Shown here: positions 9,145 to 18,220 of the stretch, piece after piece | How the letters are laid out: the number at the start of each line of letters is the position of its first letter | Position numbering within the stretch: position 1 is the first letter of the stretch | Assembly: GCA_034521715.1 (NCBI GenBank) | Contig: JAXHLY010000008.1 | Coordinates: 77,939-141,938 of the forward strand | Direction of reading: 5' to 3' | From: Methylohalomonas sp034521715 | GTDB taxonomy: Bacteria; Pseudomonadota; Gammaproteobacteria; Methylohalomonadales; Methylohalomonadaceae | DNA: 64,000 nt | Notes under the pieces: generated by a model | What the model saw: only the letters and a program-made list of their open reading frames with translations | Database searches by the model: none | What the model was told of the DNA's origin: nothing | Made by a program: the position numbers and the translations under genes

Positions 9145-10064
9145 GCAGTCCGGGCGCCGTCTTTCATGAGGGGGAAGCCGAGTGCCTCGCGGCGGTTGTA
9201 ATAGGCCTCGGCAACGGCCCGGGCCATGGCGCGGACGCGCAGAATATAGCGCTGGCGCTCGGTGACCGAGATCGCGCGCCGGGCGTCCAGCAGGTTGAAT
9301 GTATGCGAGGCCTTGAGCATCTGTTCGTAGGCGGGCAGCGGCAGATCGTGCTCCAGCAGCCGCCGGCATTCCTTCTCGCAGTTGTCGAACCAGGGAAACA
9401 GGCTTTCCGTGTCGGCCTGCTCGAAGTTGTATTTCGACTGTTCCACCTCGTTCTGGTGATAAATGTCACCGTAGGTGACCTTGCCTGCCGGTGTTTCGCA
9501 CCAGACGAGATCGAACACGCTGTCGACTTCCTGCAGGTACATGGCAATGCGTTCCAGACCATAGGTGATCTCACCGGCCACGGGTTTGCAGTCGAGACCG
9601 CCGACCTGCTGGAAGTAAGTGAACTGGCTGATCTCCATGCCGTTCAGCCAGACTTCCCAGCCGAGGCCCCAGGCGCCGAGGGTGGGTGATTCCCAGTCGT
9701 CCTCGACAAAGCGGATATCATGGACCAGCGTATCGACACCGAGCGAGCGCAGTGAATCCAGGTATTGATCCTGCATATCCTCGGGTGAGGGTTTCAGCAA
9801 TACCTGGAGCTGGTAATAATGCTGCAGGCGGTTCGGGTTGTCACCGTAACGGCCATCGGTGGGCCGGCGCGATGGCTGTATGTAAGCCGCGTGCCATGGC
9901 TCCGGGCCGATGGCGCGCAGAAAAGTGGCGACGTGGAACGTGCCGGCGCCCATTTCCATATCATAGGGCTGCTGGATAACGCAGCCGCGATCGGCCCAGT
10001 ACTGCTGGAGGCGCAGGATAAGCGTCTGAAAATCCTGTGGGGGTGCTGCCACTTCGTCCGGCAT
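9141..10064 (-). CDS. glyQ: Glycyl-tRNA synthetase alpha subunit
   Basis: A complete class II synthetase alpha subunit of 307 residues. It contains the family blocks DFQTLILRLQQYWADRGC, QPYDMEMGAGTFHVATFLRA and WEVWLNGMEISQFTYFQQVG. It forms the aminoacylation core with GlyS in the cytoplasm. It is the first gene of the minus-strand group glyQ-glyS-gmhB-plsC. The upstream gap of about 220 bases holds a copy of the dispersed palindromic repeat. No defect seen. Confidence 0.96.
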   Translation of the reverse strand: MPDEVAAPPQDFQTLILRLQQYWADRGCVIQQPYDMEMGAGTFHVATFLRAIGPEPWHAAYIQPSRRPTDGRYGDNPNRLQHYYQLQVLLKPSPEDMQDQYLDSLRSLGVDTLVHDIRFVEDDWESPTLGAWGLGWEVWLNGMEISQFTYFQQVGGLDCKPVAGEITYGLERIAMYLQEVDSVFDLVWCETPAGKVTYGDIYHQNEVEQSKYNFEQADTESLFPWFDNCEKECRRLLEHDLPLPAYEQMLKASHTFNLLDARRAISVTERQRYILRVRAMARAVAEAYYNRREALGFPLMKDGARTA

Positions 10065-10143
10065 GTTCGATCCAGCAAATGATTGAAGTCGGGCAGTATA
10101 GCCGAGCGCAGCGCAGAGTTAAAAAGCCGCCGTTGGCGCAGTT

Positions 10144-10224
10144 TGTCATCCCGAACGAACGTGAGGGATCTTGAGACACTGAAAAGACAGGATTTCTCAA
10201 CCACTTCGTGGTTTCGAAATGACA
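10144..10224 (-). repeat. Dispersed palindromic repeat, copy 2 (inverted)
   Basis: An 81-bp copy of the TGTCAT...ATGACA element in reverse orientation relative to those at 1309 and 15158. It lies between the DUF4340 gene end and the glyQ start. Ends and inner palindrome match; the central part between the arms differs in length. Confidence 0.85.
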
Positions 10225-10286
10225 ATACCGGCTATACGGACTCGGGGTTAATCCACCAGCGGAAAGCCGTGCCTCCTGACCATCCT

Positions 10287-11360
10287 TTACTCGGTTGTCG
10301 ATATCCGCCGCGTATAGTCGTCCATGGTGGCGGTCAGGACCTCGAACTTGAAGGCCGGTATCTGATAGACCCAGTTGCCCAGGCGTTCCTGCAATTCCTG
10401 CGCTTCCGCCCCGATGGCAATCCGTTCGCCGGCGTCATCGTTAGCCGGTTTTGTCGCCTTGTTTTCCATGTCTGCATCGAAACTAAAGCGGAAATTGACG
10501 TAATGCCTGTCGTCTTTCCGGGTACTGCGGATATCGATAATCATGCCGCCGAAAGTGCGGACCGTGGTTTCGACCGCCTGATCGAAAGAAAAGGTTTCCA
10601 GGGCACGGATATCACGCGCACTGATCTCCTGGAGCACGGAGCCAAAACGGTTCAGTGCCGTCCGTGACTGTACCCTGCGGTCGGACGGCAGATCGGCCAG
10701 CTGGAAGCCGGCCTCCGGGGATTCGCGATAGGCATGGACGATACCGCCGTCCGGATGCCGGATGATCACTTCGCGCACCCGTTCCGAGGTTATGTTGACA
10801 ATGTCCGGATTGAACCAGGCCGTCTTTTCCGCCGACGCCGGCGCCCGGCCCTCGACCAGCAGGGCATGCGCGGCATCGGGCTTGCGCACGTAAAGCCCGG
10901 TCTGGAGATTGGTCACCTTGCTGTTGCGCGACTTGCCGATAATGACGTCGGCGAGCACGTTGGCGTCTTCATCGGCAACCGTTACCTGAACCGAGTTACT
11001 GTCCGGCTGTGATGGATCCTGTACGTCAAGATAATGATAGAGATCCGGATTATCGGTTTTGCGTTCTTTTGTTTGCAGTTCCGTCAGGTTGATCAGCAGT
11101 GAGCGGACCTTGTCGAATAGCGCCGGGTAATCATCACTGTTGGCAATACGCCAGGTTTCACCGTCGCGTTCCAGAATGGTCTTGTGCCGGTTGCTGACCA
11201 GTGTAATGGAGGCGGCTTCATTGATGTTTTCCGACAGCGCCGGCAGCAATGATTCCTTGCTTATGTAGGTGGGTGAACGATCCTTGCCGACAACAACGGC
11301 AGCGATGATCACTACCGTCAGCGTGATGGCAGCAAATGCGATCAGATTATTACGATTCAT
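10287..11360 (-). CDS. DUF4340 domain-containing protein
   Basis: A 357-residue protein with one N-terminal membrane anchor (NLIAFAAITLTVVIIAAVVV), then a repetitive extracytoplasmic domain with motifs such as ITLVSNRHKTILERDGETWR, the pattern of DUF4340 proteins. It follows the GldG-like gene by 24 bases in the same operon, the normal place for DUF4340 genes in Gram-negative bacteria. Its role is unknown; it is presumed to be a periplasmic partner of the ABC exporter. The sequence is intact. Confidence 0.85.
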   Translation of the reverse strand: MNRNNLIAFAAITLTVVIIAAVVVGKDRSPTYISKESLLPALSENINEAASITLVSNRHKTILERDGETWRIANSDDYPALFDKVRSLLINLTELQTKERKTDNPDLYHYLDVQDPSQPDSNSVQVTVADEDANVLADVIIGKSRNSKVTNLQTGLYVRKPDAAHALLVEGRAPASAEKTAWFNPDIVNITSERVREVIIRHPDGGIVHAYRESPEAGFQLADLPSDRRVQSRTALNRFGSVLQEISARDIRALETFSFDQAVETTVRTFGGMIIDIRSTRKDDRHYVNFRFSFDADMENKATKPANDDAGERIAIGAEAQELQERLGNWVYQIPAFKFEVLTATMDDYTRRISTTE

Positions 11361-11384
11361 GTGTCGCCCCGTTAACCCGTTGCT

Positions 11385-13253
11385 TCATGTGCGTTTTCGA
11401 GAATAGACTCGATAGAGGCCGATACCGACAGCAACAAGTGCGATCAGCAACGGTATCAGGCCGATGTTGATAAAACGCAGTCGTGACGCCAGCTGTTCGA
11501 TATCCTTTTTCAGGTTATGCTGCACTTCACGCAGTTCCTTGCGGACTTCCATCTGTTCGCGACGTGTCTTTTCGATCTTCTCGGCCTGTTCCTTACTCAT
11601 GATCAGACCGGACATGCCGCTTTCCTGCTGCAGCTCCTCTATGTCCGCCTGGGCCTGTTGCAGTTTGTTTTGCAGCTGCTGCTCGCGTTCCCGGTAATCG
11701 GCCTCGGCGGCACGGCGAATACGCTCCACAACTTCAAATGGCCGGTCGAAGGTGCCACGGCTGCGCAGGCTGATCAGATCGGTGTTGCCCGCCAGGTTAT
11801 CCAGGGCATTGGTAATGAAGTCCCCATTGTCGGCGATCGGTTGCGGCACCTTCATGCCGTAATAATCCTGTTCGCGTACCCAGAAGCGGTCATTAATGAT
11901 ATCCGTATCGGCAACGACGACGGCATTGATATTGCCCTCACTGACGTAATCCGGGTCTTCCTCGCGCCCGTGCCTGCCTTCCTGCAATGGTTTGCCATCG
12001 GGGAATGCGGTTTTGACGGGTCCGCTGATGCGCGCGGCGAGGGTGTAACGTTCCCCGCTCGGCTCGAAATTGTCGATGATGATGGTCGGGTCGCGCTGCA
12101 GAATGATGAGATCACGTTCCAGGATGGTTGACCGGGTCGATGTCTGCAGCAGAGGCTCAATGGTCAATTCGCTGTCGGGCAGTTTCTCGATATAACTGCT
12201 GGTGCCGAGCTGAACCTGGTTGAGTTCACTGGTAATGAAATCGTCCTGGTTGAGGTTATCCTGAGTCAACTGCAGCCAGGGCAGGTAGGGTATTTCCTGG
12301 GCACCGCGCTGGCCGCGATGCTGAACCCGTATGGCGGCCTGCATGTCGCCGACAATCTTCTCCTGCGGGATATTGATGCCCCAGGGCTCAAACAGCCTGG
12401 TAAAATCCGAATCGCGGTCCGGCATGGCCAGCGGGTTGTCCTTGCTGGGTGGTGTCTGATCGGCCTCTGCAAATGGATCGACCAGTACCATCAGCTTGCC
12501 GCCTTTCAGTACAAACTGGTCGATGGCATAGAGTGTGGTGTCGTCCAGCGTTTTGGGGTGCACCACCATCAGGACTTCAATATCGTTACTGATAAAGGAA
12601 GCATCCGTTTCCAGCTCACGGACCTCGAAGAACTCGCGCATCACGCGGATAATGGAGGTGGCCACCGCCCCGCGTTCACCCCCGCCCTTGAACAGGGGCA
12701 GATCGCCGATGACACCGACAACCTGGCGTTCCGGATTGGCGAGTTTGTAAACCATTTTCGAGAGTTCATATTCAAGCGCGCTTTCCCGGTTCGGGGCAAA
12801 GAACGGAATAACCTCTGTGTCGTCGATGGAGTTGCTGCCGACCAGGCCGAAATAGGCCTGCTCACCGGCGTTGCCGACCTGCATGCTTCGCAGGCCTTCG
12901 GCCACGGCCGCATCTTCGGCATCAGTAAAGGGTTTGGGATCGATGACCTCCAGGTGCAGCATGCCGTCCGAGTTGGCGACATATTCCCGCAGCATATCGC
13001 GAACACGCACGCCGTAATTGACCAGTTGCGGGTAACCCAGCAACTGCTCGCGCGAAAAGTACATGCGCAGGGTGATGGGCTCGTCAATATCGTCGAGAAT
13101 ATTCAGTGTACCTTCCGACAGCGTATAGAGACTGTCTTCGGTCAGATCGAGGCGCCAGTTGGTGACCAGCGTATTGACAATAATATTGATCGAAATGAAC
13201 AGGCAGGCCGCCAGTACAAGACCGGTCCCGGATGTGAGTTGCTTGCTGCGCAT
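11385..13253 (-). CDS. GldG-like ABC transporter auxiliary membrane protein
   Basis: A 622-residue protein with an N-terminal membrane helix (about 10-30), a large outer domain (about 40-500) with the segment LTEDSLYTLSEGTLNIL typical of Gldg-family proteins, a long charged coiled coil (about 520-590, rich in E, Q, R, K) and a C-terminal helix (INIGLIPLLIALVAVGIGLY). It belongs with the ABC-2 permease and ATPase just upstream. In Bacteroidetes the GldAFG set serves gliding; in Proteobacteria the substrate is unknown, so no gliding role is claimed. Confidence 0.86.
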   Translation of the reverse strand: MRSKQLTSGTGLVLAACLFISINIIVNTLVTNWRLDLTEDSLYTLSEGTLNILDDIDEPITLRMYFSREQLLGYPQLVNYGVRVRDMLREYVANSDGMLHLEVIDPKPFTDAEDAAVAEGLRSMQVGNAGEQAYFGLVGSNSIDDTEVIPFFAPNRESALEYELSKMVYKLANPERQVVGVIGDLPLFKGGGERGAVATSIIRVMREFFEVRELETDASFISNDIEVLMVVHPKTLDDTTLYAIDQFVLKGGKLMVLVDPFAEADQTPPSKDNPLAMPDRDSDFTRLFEPWGINIPQEKIVGDMQAAIRVQHRGQRGAQEIPYLPWLQLTQDNLNQDDFITSELNQVQLGTSSYIEKLPDSELTIEPLLQTSTRSTILERDLIILQRDPTIIIDNFEPSGERYTLAARISGPVKTAFPDGKPLQEGRHGREEDPDYVSEGNINAVVVADTDIINDRFWVREQDYYGMKVPQPIADNGDFITNALDNLAGNTDLISLRSRGTFDRPFEVVERIRRAAEADYREREQQLQNKLQQAQADIEELQQESGMSGLIMSKEQAEKIEKTRREQMEVRKELREVQHNLKKDIEQLASRLRFINIGLIPLLIALVAVGIGLYRVYSRKRT

Positions 13254-13261
13254 GGTCGTAA

Positions 13262-13996
13262 TCAGCTCGCCTTCTTTGCTTCAATGGTCACGATATTGGC
13301 ATACAGCCAGAAGGCAATCAGTGTGGTGAAGAAAATCAGGTCGCGCGCATCGATCACGCCCTTCTTGATGGAATCGAAGTGCGTGAAGAAACTGAATGAC
13401 GCAATCACGTCGACGATTGCCTGCGGCGCCCAGCCCTTGAAGAAATCCAGTACGAGCGGAAAGCCGCTGAGCAGGAACAGGAAGCAGATAACGACGCTGA
13501 CGACAAAGGCGATGACCTGGCTCTTGGTTAGTGCCGAGATGCACGAACCGATCGACAGGAAACCACCGGCCATCAGCAGACTGCCGATATAGCCGGCCAC
13601 GATCACGGTATTGTCCGGATTACCGAGATAATTGACTGTCAACCACATGGGGAAGGTCAGTGCCAGTGCGACAGCGCTGAACGCCCATGCGGCGAGAAAC
13701 TTGCCGATGACCGCCTCGGTAACGGAAACCGGCAGAGTCATCAGCAGTTCGATCGTGCCGCTCTTGCGTTCTTCCGACCACAGGCGCATGGCGATTGCCG
13801 GTATCAGGAACAGGTACAGCCACGGATGAAAATTGAAAAACGGCTGCAGGTCGGCCTGGTTGCGTTCAAAAAACGAACCCAGGTAAAACGTGAAAATGCC
13901 GGTGAGGAATAAGAAGATAACAATAAAAACATAGGCCACCGGCGTGGCGAAATAACCGATAAATTCACGTTTGAATATTGCCAGGATATTACGCAT
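13262..13996 (-). CDS. ABC-2 type transporter permease (GldF-like)
   Basis: A 244-residue membrane protein with about six hydrophobic segments, starting MRNILAIFKREFIGYFATPV. The sequence KREF.GYF.TPVAY and the loop MRLWSEERKSGTIELLMTLP are hallmarks of ABC-2 permeases of the GldF/NatB kind. It starts one base after the stop of the ATPase gene and is followed nine bases on by the GldG-like gene, so the set is one transcript. Confidence 0.9.
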   Translation of the reverse strand: MRNILAIFKREFIGYFATPVAYVFIVIFLFLTGIFTFYLGSFFERNQADLQPFFNFHPWLYLFLIPAIAMRLWSEERKSGTIELLMTLPVSVTEAVIGKFLAAWAFSAVALALTFPMWLTVNYLGNPDNTVIVAGYIGSLLMAGGFLSIGSCISALTKSQVIAFVVSVVICFLFLLSGFPLVLDFFKGWAPQAIVDVIASFSFFTHFDSIKKGVIDARDLIFFTTLIAFWLYANIVTIEAKKAS

Positions 13997-14980
13997 TCAG
14001 GCCGCCCTGTTGCTGAATTCGCGTTGGCTTTCCTGGCCGTGCGGCAGAGTGATCTGGCGGAATACGTCGTCCAGTCGGCCGGCTTCCACCTGCAGTGACT
14101 GTACGGCCCAGTTATGACTGTGCAGGGTTTTGCTGATTGCGGTAATGATCTCGCGACCGCCGTGCGGCACCGTCAGCAGCGTGACCCGATCGCCACGTTC
14201 GGCGATACGCTCAACACGTTCGACATCGTCCAGGCTGCCGATAACGGATTCGGCCTCGGTAGCGGTGGCCTTGTCGATCACCAGCGTTACGGCGTTGTGC
14301 ATGTCGGAACGCGCCTGCAATTCGACAGGGGTCCCGTCGAACAGTATCCGGCCGGCCGCGATAATCACCGCACGTGAACAGACTGCGTCGACCTCTTCGA
14401 GAATGTGTGTGGAAATAACGATTGCCTTGTGGGCGGCCATTTCGCTGATCAGCATGCGCACTTCATGCTTCTGATTCGGATCGAGGCCGTCGGTCGGTTC
14501 GTCCATGATCAGGATTTCCGGATCATGCACCAGGGCCTGTGCCAGGCCGACGCGGCGCTTGTAGCCCTTGGACAGGGTTTCAATGGTTTGATCGACCACG
14601 CTTTCCAGATGAATCTTGTCGATAACATCCCTGATGCGTGACTGGCGCTGGGCGCTCGGTATGCCGCGCACCTCGGCAATGAACTCCAGGAAATTCGTGA
14701 CTGGCATCTCGCCGTAGCAGGGAGCGCCCTCGGGAAGGTAACCGATACGCTGCTTGACCTGAATGGGATCGGTGAGGACGTCGTAACCGGCGACGCGAAT
14801 GCCGCCGCTGGTTGGCTCAAGAAAGCCCGTGATCATTTTCATGGTGGTCGACTTGCCGGCGCCGTTGGGGCCGAGAAAGCCAAGTACTTCGCCGCGCTGC
14901 ACGTTGAACGATACATTATTTACGGCATGTAACAGGCCGAAGCGTTTGTGCAGTCCGCTGACTTCGATCAGGGTATCCAT
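13997..14980 (-). CDS. ABC transporter ATP-binding protein (GldA-like)
   Basis: A 327-residue ATPase with Walker A GPNGAGKST (near residue 39), signature LSKGYKRRV, and Walker B ILIMDEPTDGLDP followed by the switch histidine in STHILEE. The C-terminal hundred residues form the extra domain seen in drug and lipid-type ABC-2 exporters. It energises the permease encoded next. It is first of a four-gene operon ending with DUF4340. The 317-base gap upstream contains the third copy of the dispersed repeat; no obvious promoter was identified there. Confidence 0.92.
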   Translation of the reverse strand: MDTLIEVSGLHKRFGLLHAVNNVSFNVQRGEVLGFLGPNGAGKSTTMKMITGFLEPTSGGIRVAGYDVLTDPIQVKQRIGYLPEGAPCYGEMPVTNFLEFIAEVRGIPSAQRQSRIRDVIDKIHLESVVDQTIETLSKGYKRRVGLAQALVHDPEILIMDEPTDGLDPNQKHEVRMLISEMAAHKAIVISTHILEEVDAVCSRAVIIAAGRILFDGTPVELQARSDMHNAVTLVIDKATATEAESVIGSLDDVERVERIAERGDRVTLLTVPHGGREIITAISKTLHSHNWAVQSLQVEAGRLDDVFRQITLPHGQESQREFSNRAA

Positions 14981-15157
14981 GATGACTCTGCCGACCGGTG
15001 GTCCGGTCTTTGTCGTTAGAAGTTATTAACCGCTGTCCGGGGATACTGAAAACATACGCCCCGTGGCCGGAGTGCGCTTATTCTCCATACTGCGCGCAAA
15101 CCGTCAAACCATAATGGGGCTGAGCGGTGAATCAGTCTGAACCAGTAAACTCAACCC

Positions 15158-15236
15158 TGTCATTTCGAAACCACGAAGTGGTTGAGAAATCTTGTCTTTT
15201 GGAGTCCAGATTCCCTCACGTTCGTTCGGGATGACA
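15158..15236 (+). repeat. Dispersed palindromic repeat, copy 3
   Basis: A 79-bp copy with the same TGTCATTTCGAAACCACGAA left arm as copy 1 and the same right arm ending CGGGATGACA. The copies differ mainly in the short spacer between the arms. Located between the ATPase promoter side and the end of the oxidoreductase gene. Confidence 0.85.
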
Positions 15237-15297
15237 ACCACACTATGCTATGGACCTGCCGTGGCCGGCCGGGTTCAGCGGGGCGAATCTTCTCTGG

Positions 15298-16179
15298 TTA
15301 TTTCGGGCCTTCCCGATGCAAACGCTGCTTGAGGCGGTACAGCGCGGAAATATCCTCATCGCCATGGCCTTCTTCCATCAGCTTCCGGTAATGAATCAGC
15401 GTCATCTCCACCAGCGGCAGGCTGATGCCGGTTTTTTCCAGCGCCATCGAACGGCAGATTTCCAGGTCCTTGTGATGCAGGCCGAGCTTGAAGCCGGGAT
15501 CAAAAACACCCTTGAGCATGGTTTTGCCGCGATGCTGGACGAACCAGTTGCCGGCGGCACCGGCGGAAACGACGTCGACGACCTTGTCCATGTCCAGGCC
15601 GAGACTCTCGCCGAAGGCCAGCGCCTCGGTGACGGCCTGGTTAATGCCGGCGGCCATCAATTGATTGACCGCCTTGGTGGCCTGGCCGGCCCCGGATTCA
15701 CCCATGTGAATGACGTTGCCGGCAATGGCCTCCAGTGCCGGCCGCGCAATTTCCAGGCCCTCGGCATCACCGCCCACCATGGTTACCAGCGTGCCCTGGC
15801 GCGCGCCCTCGACGCCGCCGGAAACCGGACAGTCGAGGAAGAAGGCGCCTTCTCCCCGGAGTCGGGCAGCGGCCGCCCGGGCGGTACCGGCATTGACGGT
15901 GGAGGTATCCGCGACCACGGCACCGGACTGGATGCCGCCCAGCAGCTGATCCACCACATCGAGGACGTCCTCGTCGCGTGACACGCAGGTGATGATGACA
16001 TCGCACAGGCCGGCGAGCTGTGCCGGGTTGTCCGCCACCTGGCAGCCGGTTTCGGCGGCGAGCGTTTCCGCCTTGTCCGGACTGCGGTTCCAGACGCCGG
16101 CCAGCAGGCCGTGCTTGTGCAGGTTACGGGCCATATGGGCGCCCATGGCGCCCAGGCCGATGACCCCGGTTTTGATCAT
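15298..16179 (-). CDS. NAD(P)-dependent oxidoreductase, 3-hydroxyisobutyrate dehydrogenase family
   Basis: A complete 293-residue beta-hydroxyacid dehydrogenase. The N-terminal Rossmann motif is GVIGLGAMGAHMARNL, the substrate-binding signature is DCPVSGGVEGARQG, and the catalytic lysine lies in GQATKAVNQLMAAG (about residue 170). These features are shared by 3-hydroxyisobutyrate dehydrogenase, tartronate semialdehyde reductase and succinic semialdehyde reductases; the true substrate cannot be assigned. The gene has no functional neighbours and is bordered by repeat tracts on its 5' side. Confidence 0.88.
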   Translation of the reverse strand: MIKTGVIGLGAMGAHMARNLHKHGLLAGVWNRSPDKAETLAAETGCQVADNPAQLAGLCDVIITCVSRDEDVLDVVDQLLGGIQSGAVVADTSTVNAGTARAAAARLRGEGAFFLDCPVSGGVEGARQGTLVTMVGGDAEGLEIARPALEAIAGNVIHMGESGAGQATKAVNQLMAAGINQAVTEALAFGESLGLDMDKVVDVVSAGAAGNWFVQHRGKTMLKGVFDPGFKLGLHHKDLEICRSMALEKTGISLPLVEMTLIHYRKLMEEGHGDEDISALYRLKQRLHREGPK

Positions 16180-16182
16180 GGT

Positions 16183-16285
16183 TTACTGGTTGACTGGTTG
16201 ATTGGTTGACTGGTTAATTGGTTAATTAGTCGTTAGGTTATCAGGCTGCTTTCCAATCAACCAGTTAACTAATGAACCAATTAAC
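16183..16285. repeat. Heptamer-type tract arranged as an inverted pair
   Basis: The left part consists of repeated TGGTTGAC, TGGTTGAT and TGGTTAAT units; the right part carries the reverse complement (CAATCAACCAGTTAACTAAT, then ACCAATTAACC). The two arms could fold into a long hairpin between speA and the oxidoreductase start. Same unit family as 2299-2390. Confidence 0.75.
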
Positions 16286-16287
16286 CA

Positions 16288-18207
16288 TCATTCTTCCAGA
16301 TAACTATACCCATCCAGTCCCTGCATTAAATATCCCAGGCATTGTTCACGGCTGCCGGCATCAAGGCCGGATTCGTTAATGCGCCGGGTAAATGTCTGCT
16401 GCAGGTTGGCGACATCCATCTGTACGTAACGCAGCAGGTCGGCAACGGTGTCGCCGCCGTGTGCACCGGCGAGGCTGTAGCCACCGTCATCCCCGAGTTC
16501 AACGTTGACCGATCCGGTGTCTCCAAACAGGTTGTGTATGTCACCCAGTATTTCCTGGTAGGCACCCAGCAGGAAGATACCGAGCAGGTAGGATTCATCC
16601 GCATCGGGCTTGTGCAGCGGCAGGCTGGTTTCGATGCCTTCACCGTCGACATACATGTCCACACGACCGTCGGAATCGCAGGTCAGGTCCTCGATCAGCG
16701 CGCGGCGTGACGGCCATTCCTGCAGCCGGTGCAGCGGCACGATCGGAAACACCTGTTCGATGGCCCAGCTGTCGGGCAGGCTCTGGAACAGGGAAAAGTT
16801 GCAGAAATACTTGTCGGCCAGGCGTTCGTTCAGTTCATCCAGGACTTCGCGCTGGGCGGCATCATCGTAACGCAGCCACTGCCGCACCTGGCGGGCAATG
16901 GCATAGAAGATGGCCTCGGCATGGGCACGGTCTTGCAGGCTGATGACGCCATAGGTAAACATTTCGCGGGCGCGGTCCAGATCGTTTAAGGCTGCGTAAT
17001 AGCTGAGCAGGGCAGTGCGTTCCTCCAGGGTCGTCAGTATCTGCCACAGGTCGTGCAGTACCAGCGGCTCGTCCCCGGTCGGTGGTTGCGGACGGCTGCT
17101 GCCGGGTGCCGGATCCACATCAATAACATTGGTAATCAGCAGGGCATGATGCGCGGTCAGGGCGCGGCCCGATTCCGTAATGATATCCGGCGCCGGCAGG
17201 CCGCGTTCATTGGCGATCTCGCCCAGGGCCCGGACCACGGCATCGGCATAGGCGCCGATGGTGTAGTTCATGGAACAGGCGTTGCGCGAGCCGGTGCCCT
17301 CGTAATCCACGCCCAGGCCGCCACCGACATCGACTGTCGTCAATGGCGCCCCGAGGCCGCGCAGTTCGGCGTAATAGCGCGCGCCTTCACGGATGGCGCG
17401 CTGGATCTGCTGGATATCAGTGACCTGGGAGCCGATGTGGAAATGCAGCAGCTGCAGGCAGTCACCCAGCTGCGCCTGCTGCAGGCGTTCATAGGCTTGC
17501 AGGACCTGGCCGGCCGCGAGGCCGAATTTCGACTTCTCGCCGCCGGAGTTCTGCCACTTGCCGGCGCCGACCGAGGCCAGCCGCAGTCGCATGCCCAGCA
17601 GCGGCCGGATGTTCATCTCTCTGCTGCAGTCGATGACCAGTTCCAGCTCGGACAGCTTCTCGATGACGATATGGACCCTGAGTCCCATCTGCTGGCCGAT
17701 CAGTGCCAGGCGGATGTATTCATGGTCCTTGTAGCCGTTGCAGATGATGGTGCTGCCGGTATCGGCCAGCGCCAGCAGGCACAGCAGTTCCGGCTTGCTG
17801 CCGGCCTCAAGCCCGATGCATTTGCCACCGTGGTCGATGATCTGTTCCACGACCCGGCGCTGCTGATTCACCTTGATCGGGTAAACCAGCGTGTAACGGC
17901 CGGCGTAACCATGCTGGTTGATGGCCTCGTTGAAGGCGCCGCAGATGGTATCGATGCGGTGTGAAAGAATATCCGGAAACCGCACCAGCACCGGCAGGGG
18001 CAGGCCGCTGGCCGTGATCTCGCCGGCGAGCCGGTACAGGTCAATGGCCGCACCGTGCTTGCCGTGCGGCTGGACCTGCAGGTGGCCGTTACCGGCGATA
18101 TCAAAATAGCCGCCGGTCCATGCGGGGATGTGATACAGCGCGCGCGAGCGTTCAATGCTCCAGCGGACCGTTCCCGCCTGCTGCTGCGTCGGCTGTGGTG
18201 TGTTCAT
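16288..18207 (-). CDS. speA: Biosynthetic arginine decarboxylase
   Basis: A 639-residue PLP enzyme of the alanine-racemase fold that converts arginine to agmatine, the start of the agmatine route to putrescine. The PLP-lysine motif is YPIKVNQQ, the glycine-rich phosphate site is in GGGLGVDYEGTGS, and ESGRALTAHHA matches the family. The start is set at ATG 18207 (MNTPQPTQQQAG); an upstream in-frame ATG at 18270 would overlap the M20 peptidase gene by about 50 bases. speE-type genes occur at 22.7 and 51.6 kb, so polyamine synthesis is covered within the window. Confidence 0.94.
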   Translation of the reverse strand: MNTPQPTQQQAGTVRWSIERSRALYHIPAWTGGYFDIAGNGHLQVQPHGKHGAAIDLYRLAGEITASGLPLPVLVRFPDILSHRIDTICGAFNEAINQHGYAGRYTLVYPIKVNQQRRVVEQIIDHGGKCIGLEAGSKPELLCLLALADTGSTIICNGYKDHEYIRLALIGQQMGLRVHIVIEKLSELELVIDCSREMNIRPLLGMRLRLASVGAGKWQNSGGEKSKFGLAAGQVLQAYERLQQAQLGDCLQLLHFHIGSQVTDIQQIQRAIREGARYYAELRGLGAPLTTVDVGGGLGVDYEGTGSRNACSMNYTIGAYADAVVRALGEIANERGLPAPDIITESGRALTAHHALLITNVIDVDPAPGSSRPQPPTGDEPLVLHDLWQILTTLEERTALLSYYAALNDLDRAREMFTYGVISLQDRAHAEAIFYAIARQVRQWLRYDDAAQREVLDELNERLADKYFCNFSLFQSLPDSWAIEQVFPIVPLHRLQEWPSRRALIEDLTCDSDGRVDMYVDGEGIETSLPLHKPDADESYLLGIFLLGAYQEILGDIHNLFGDTGSVNVELGDDGGYSLAGAHGGDTVADLLRYVQMDVANLQQTFTRRINESGLDAGSREQCLGYLMQGLDGYSYLEE

Positions 18208-18220
18208 TGACGGCGGGCCT

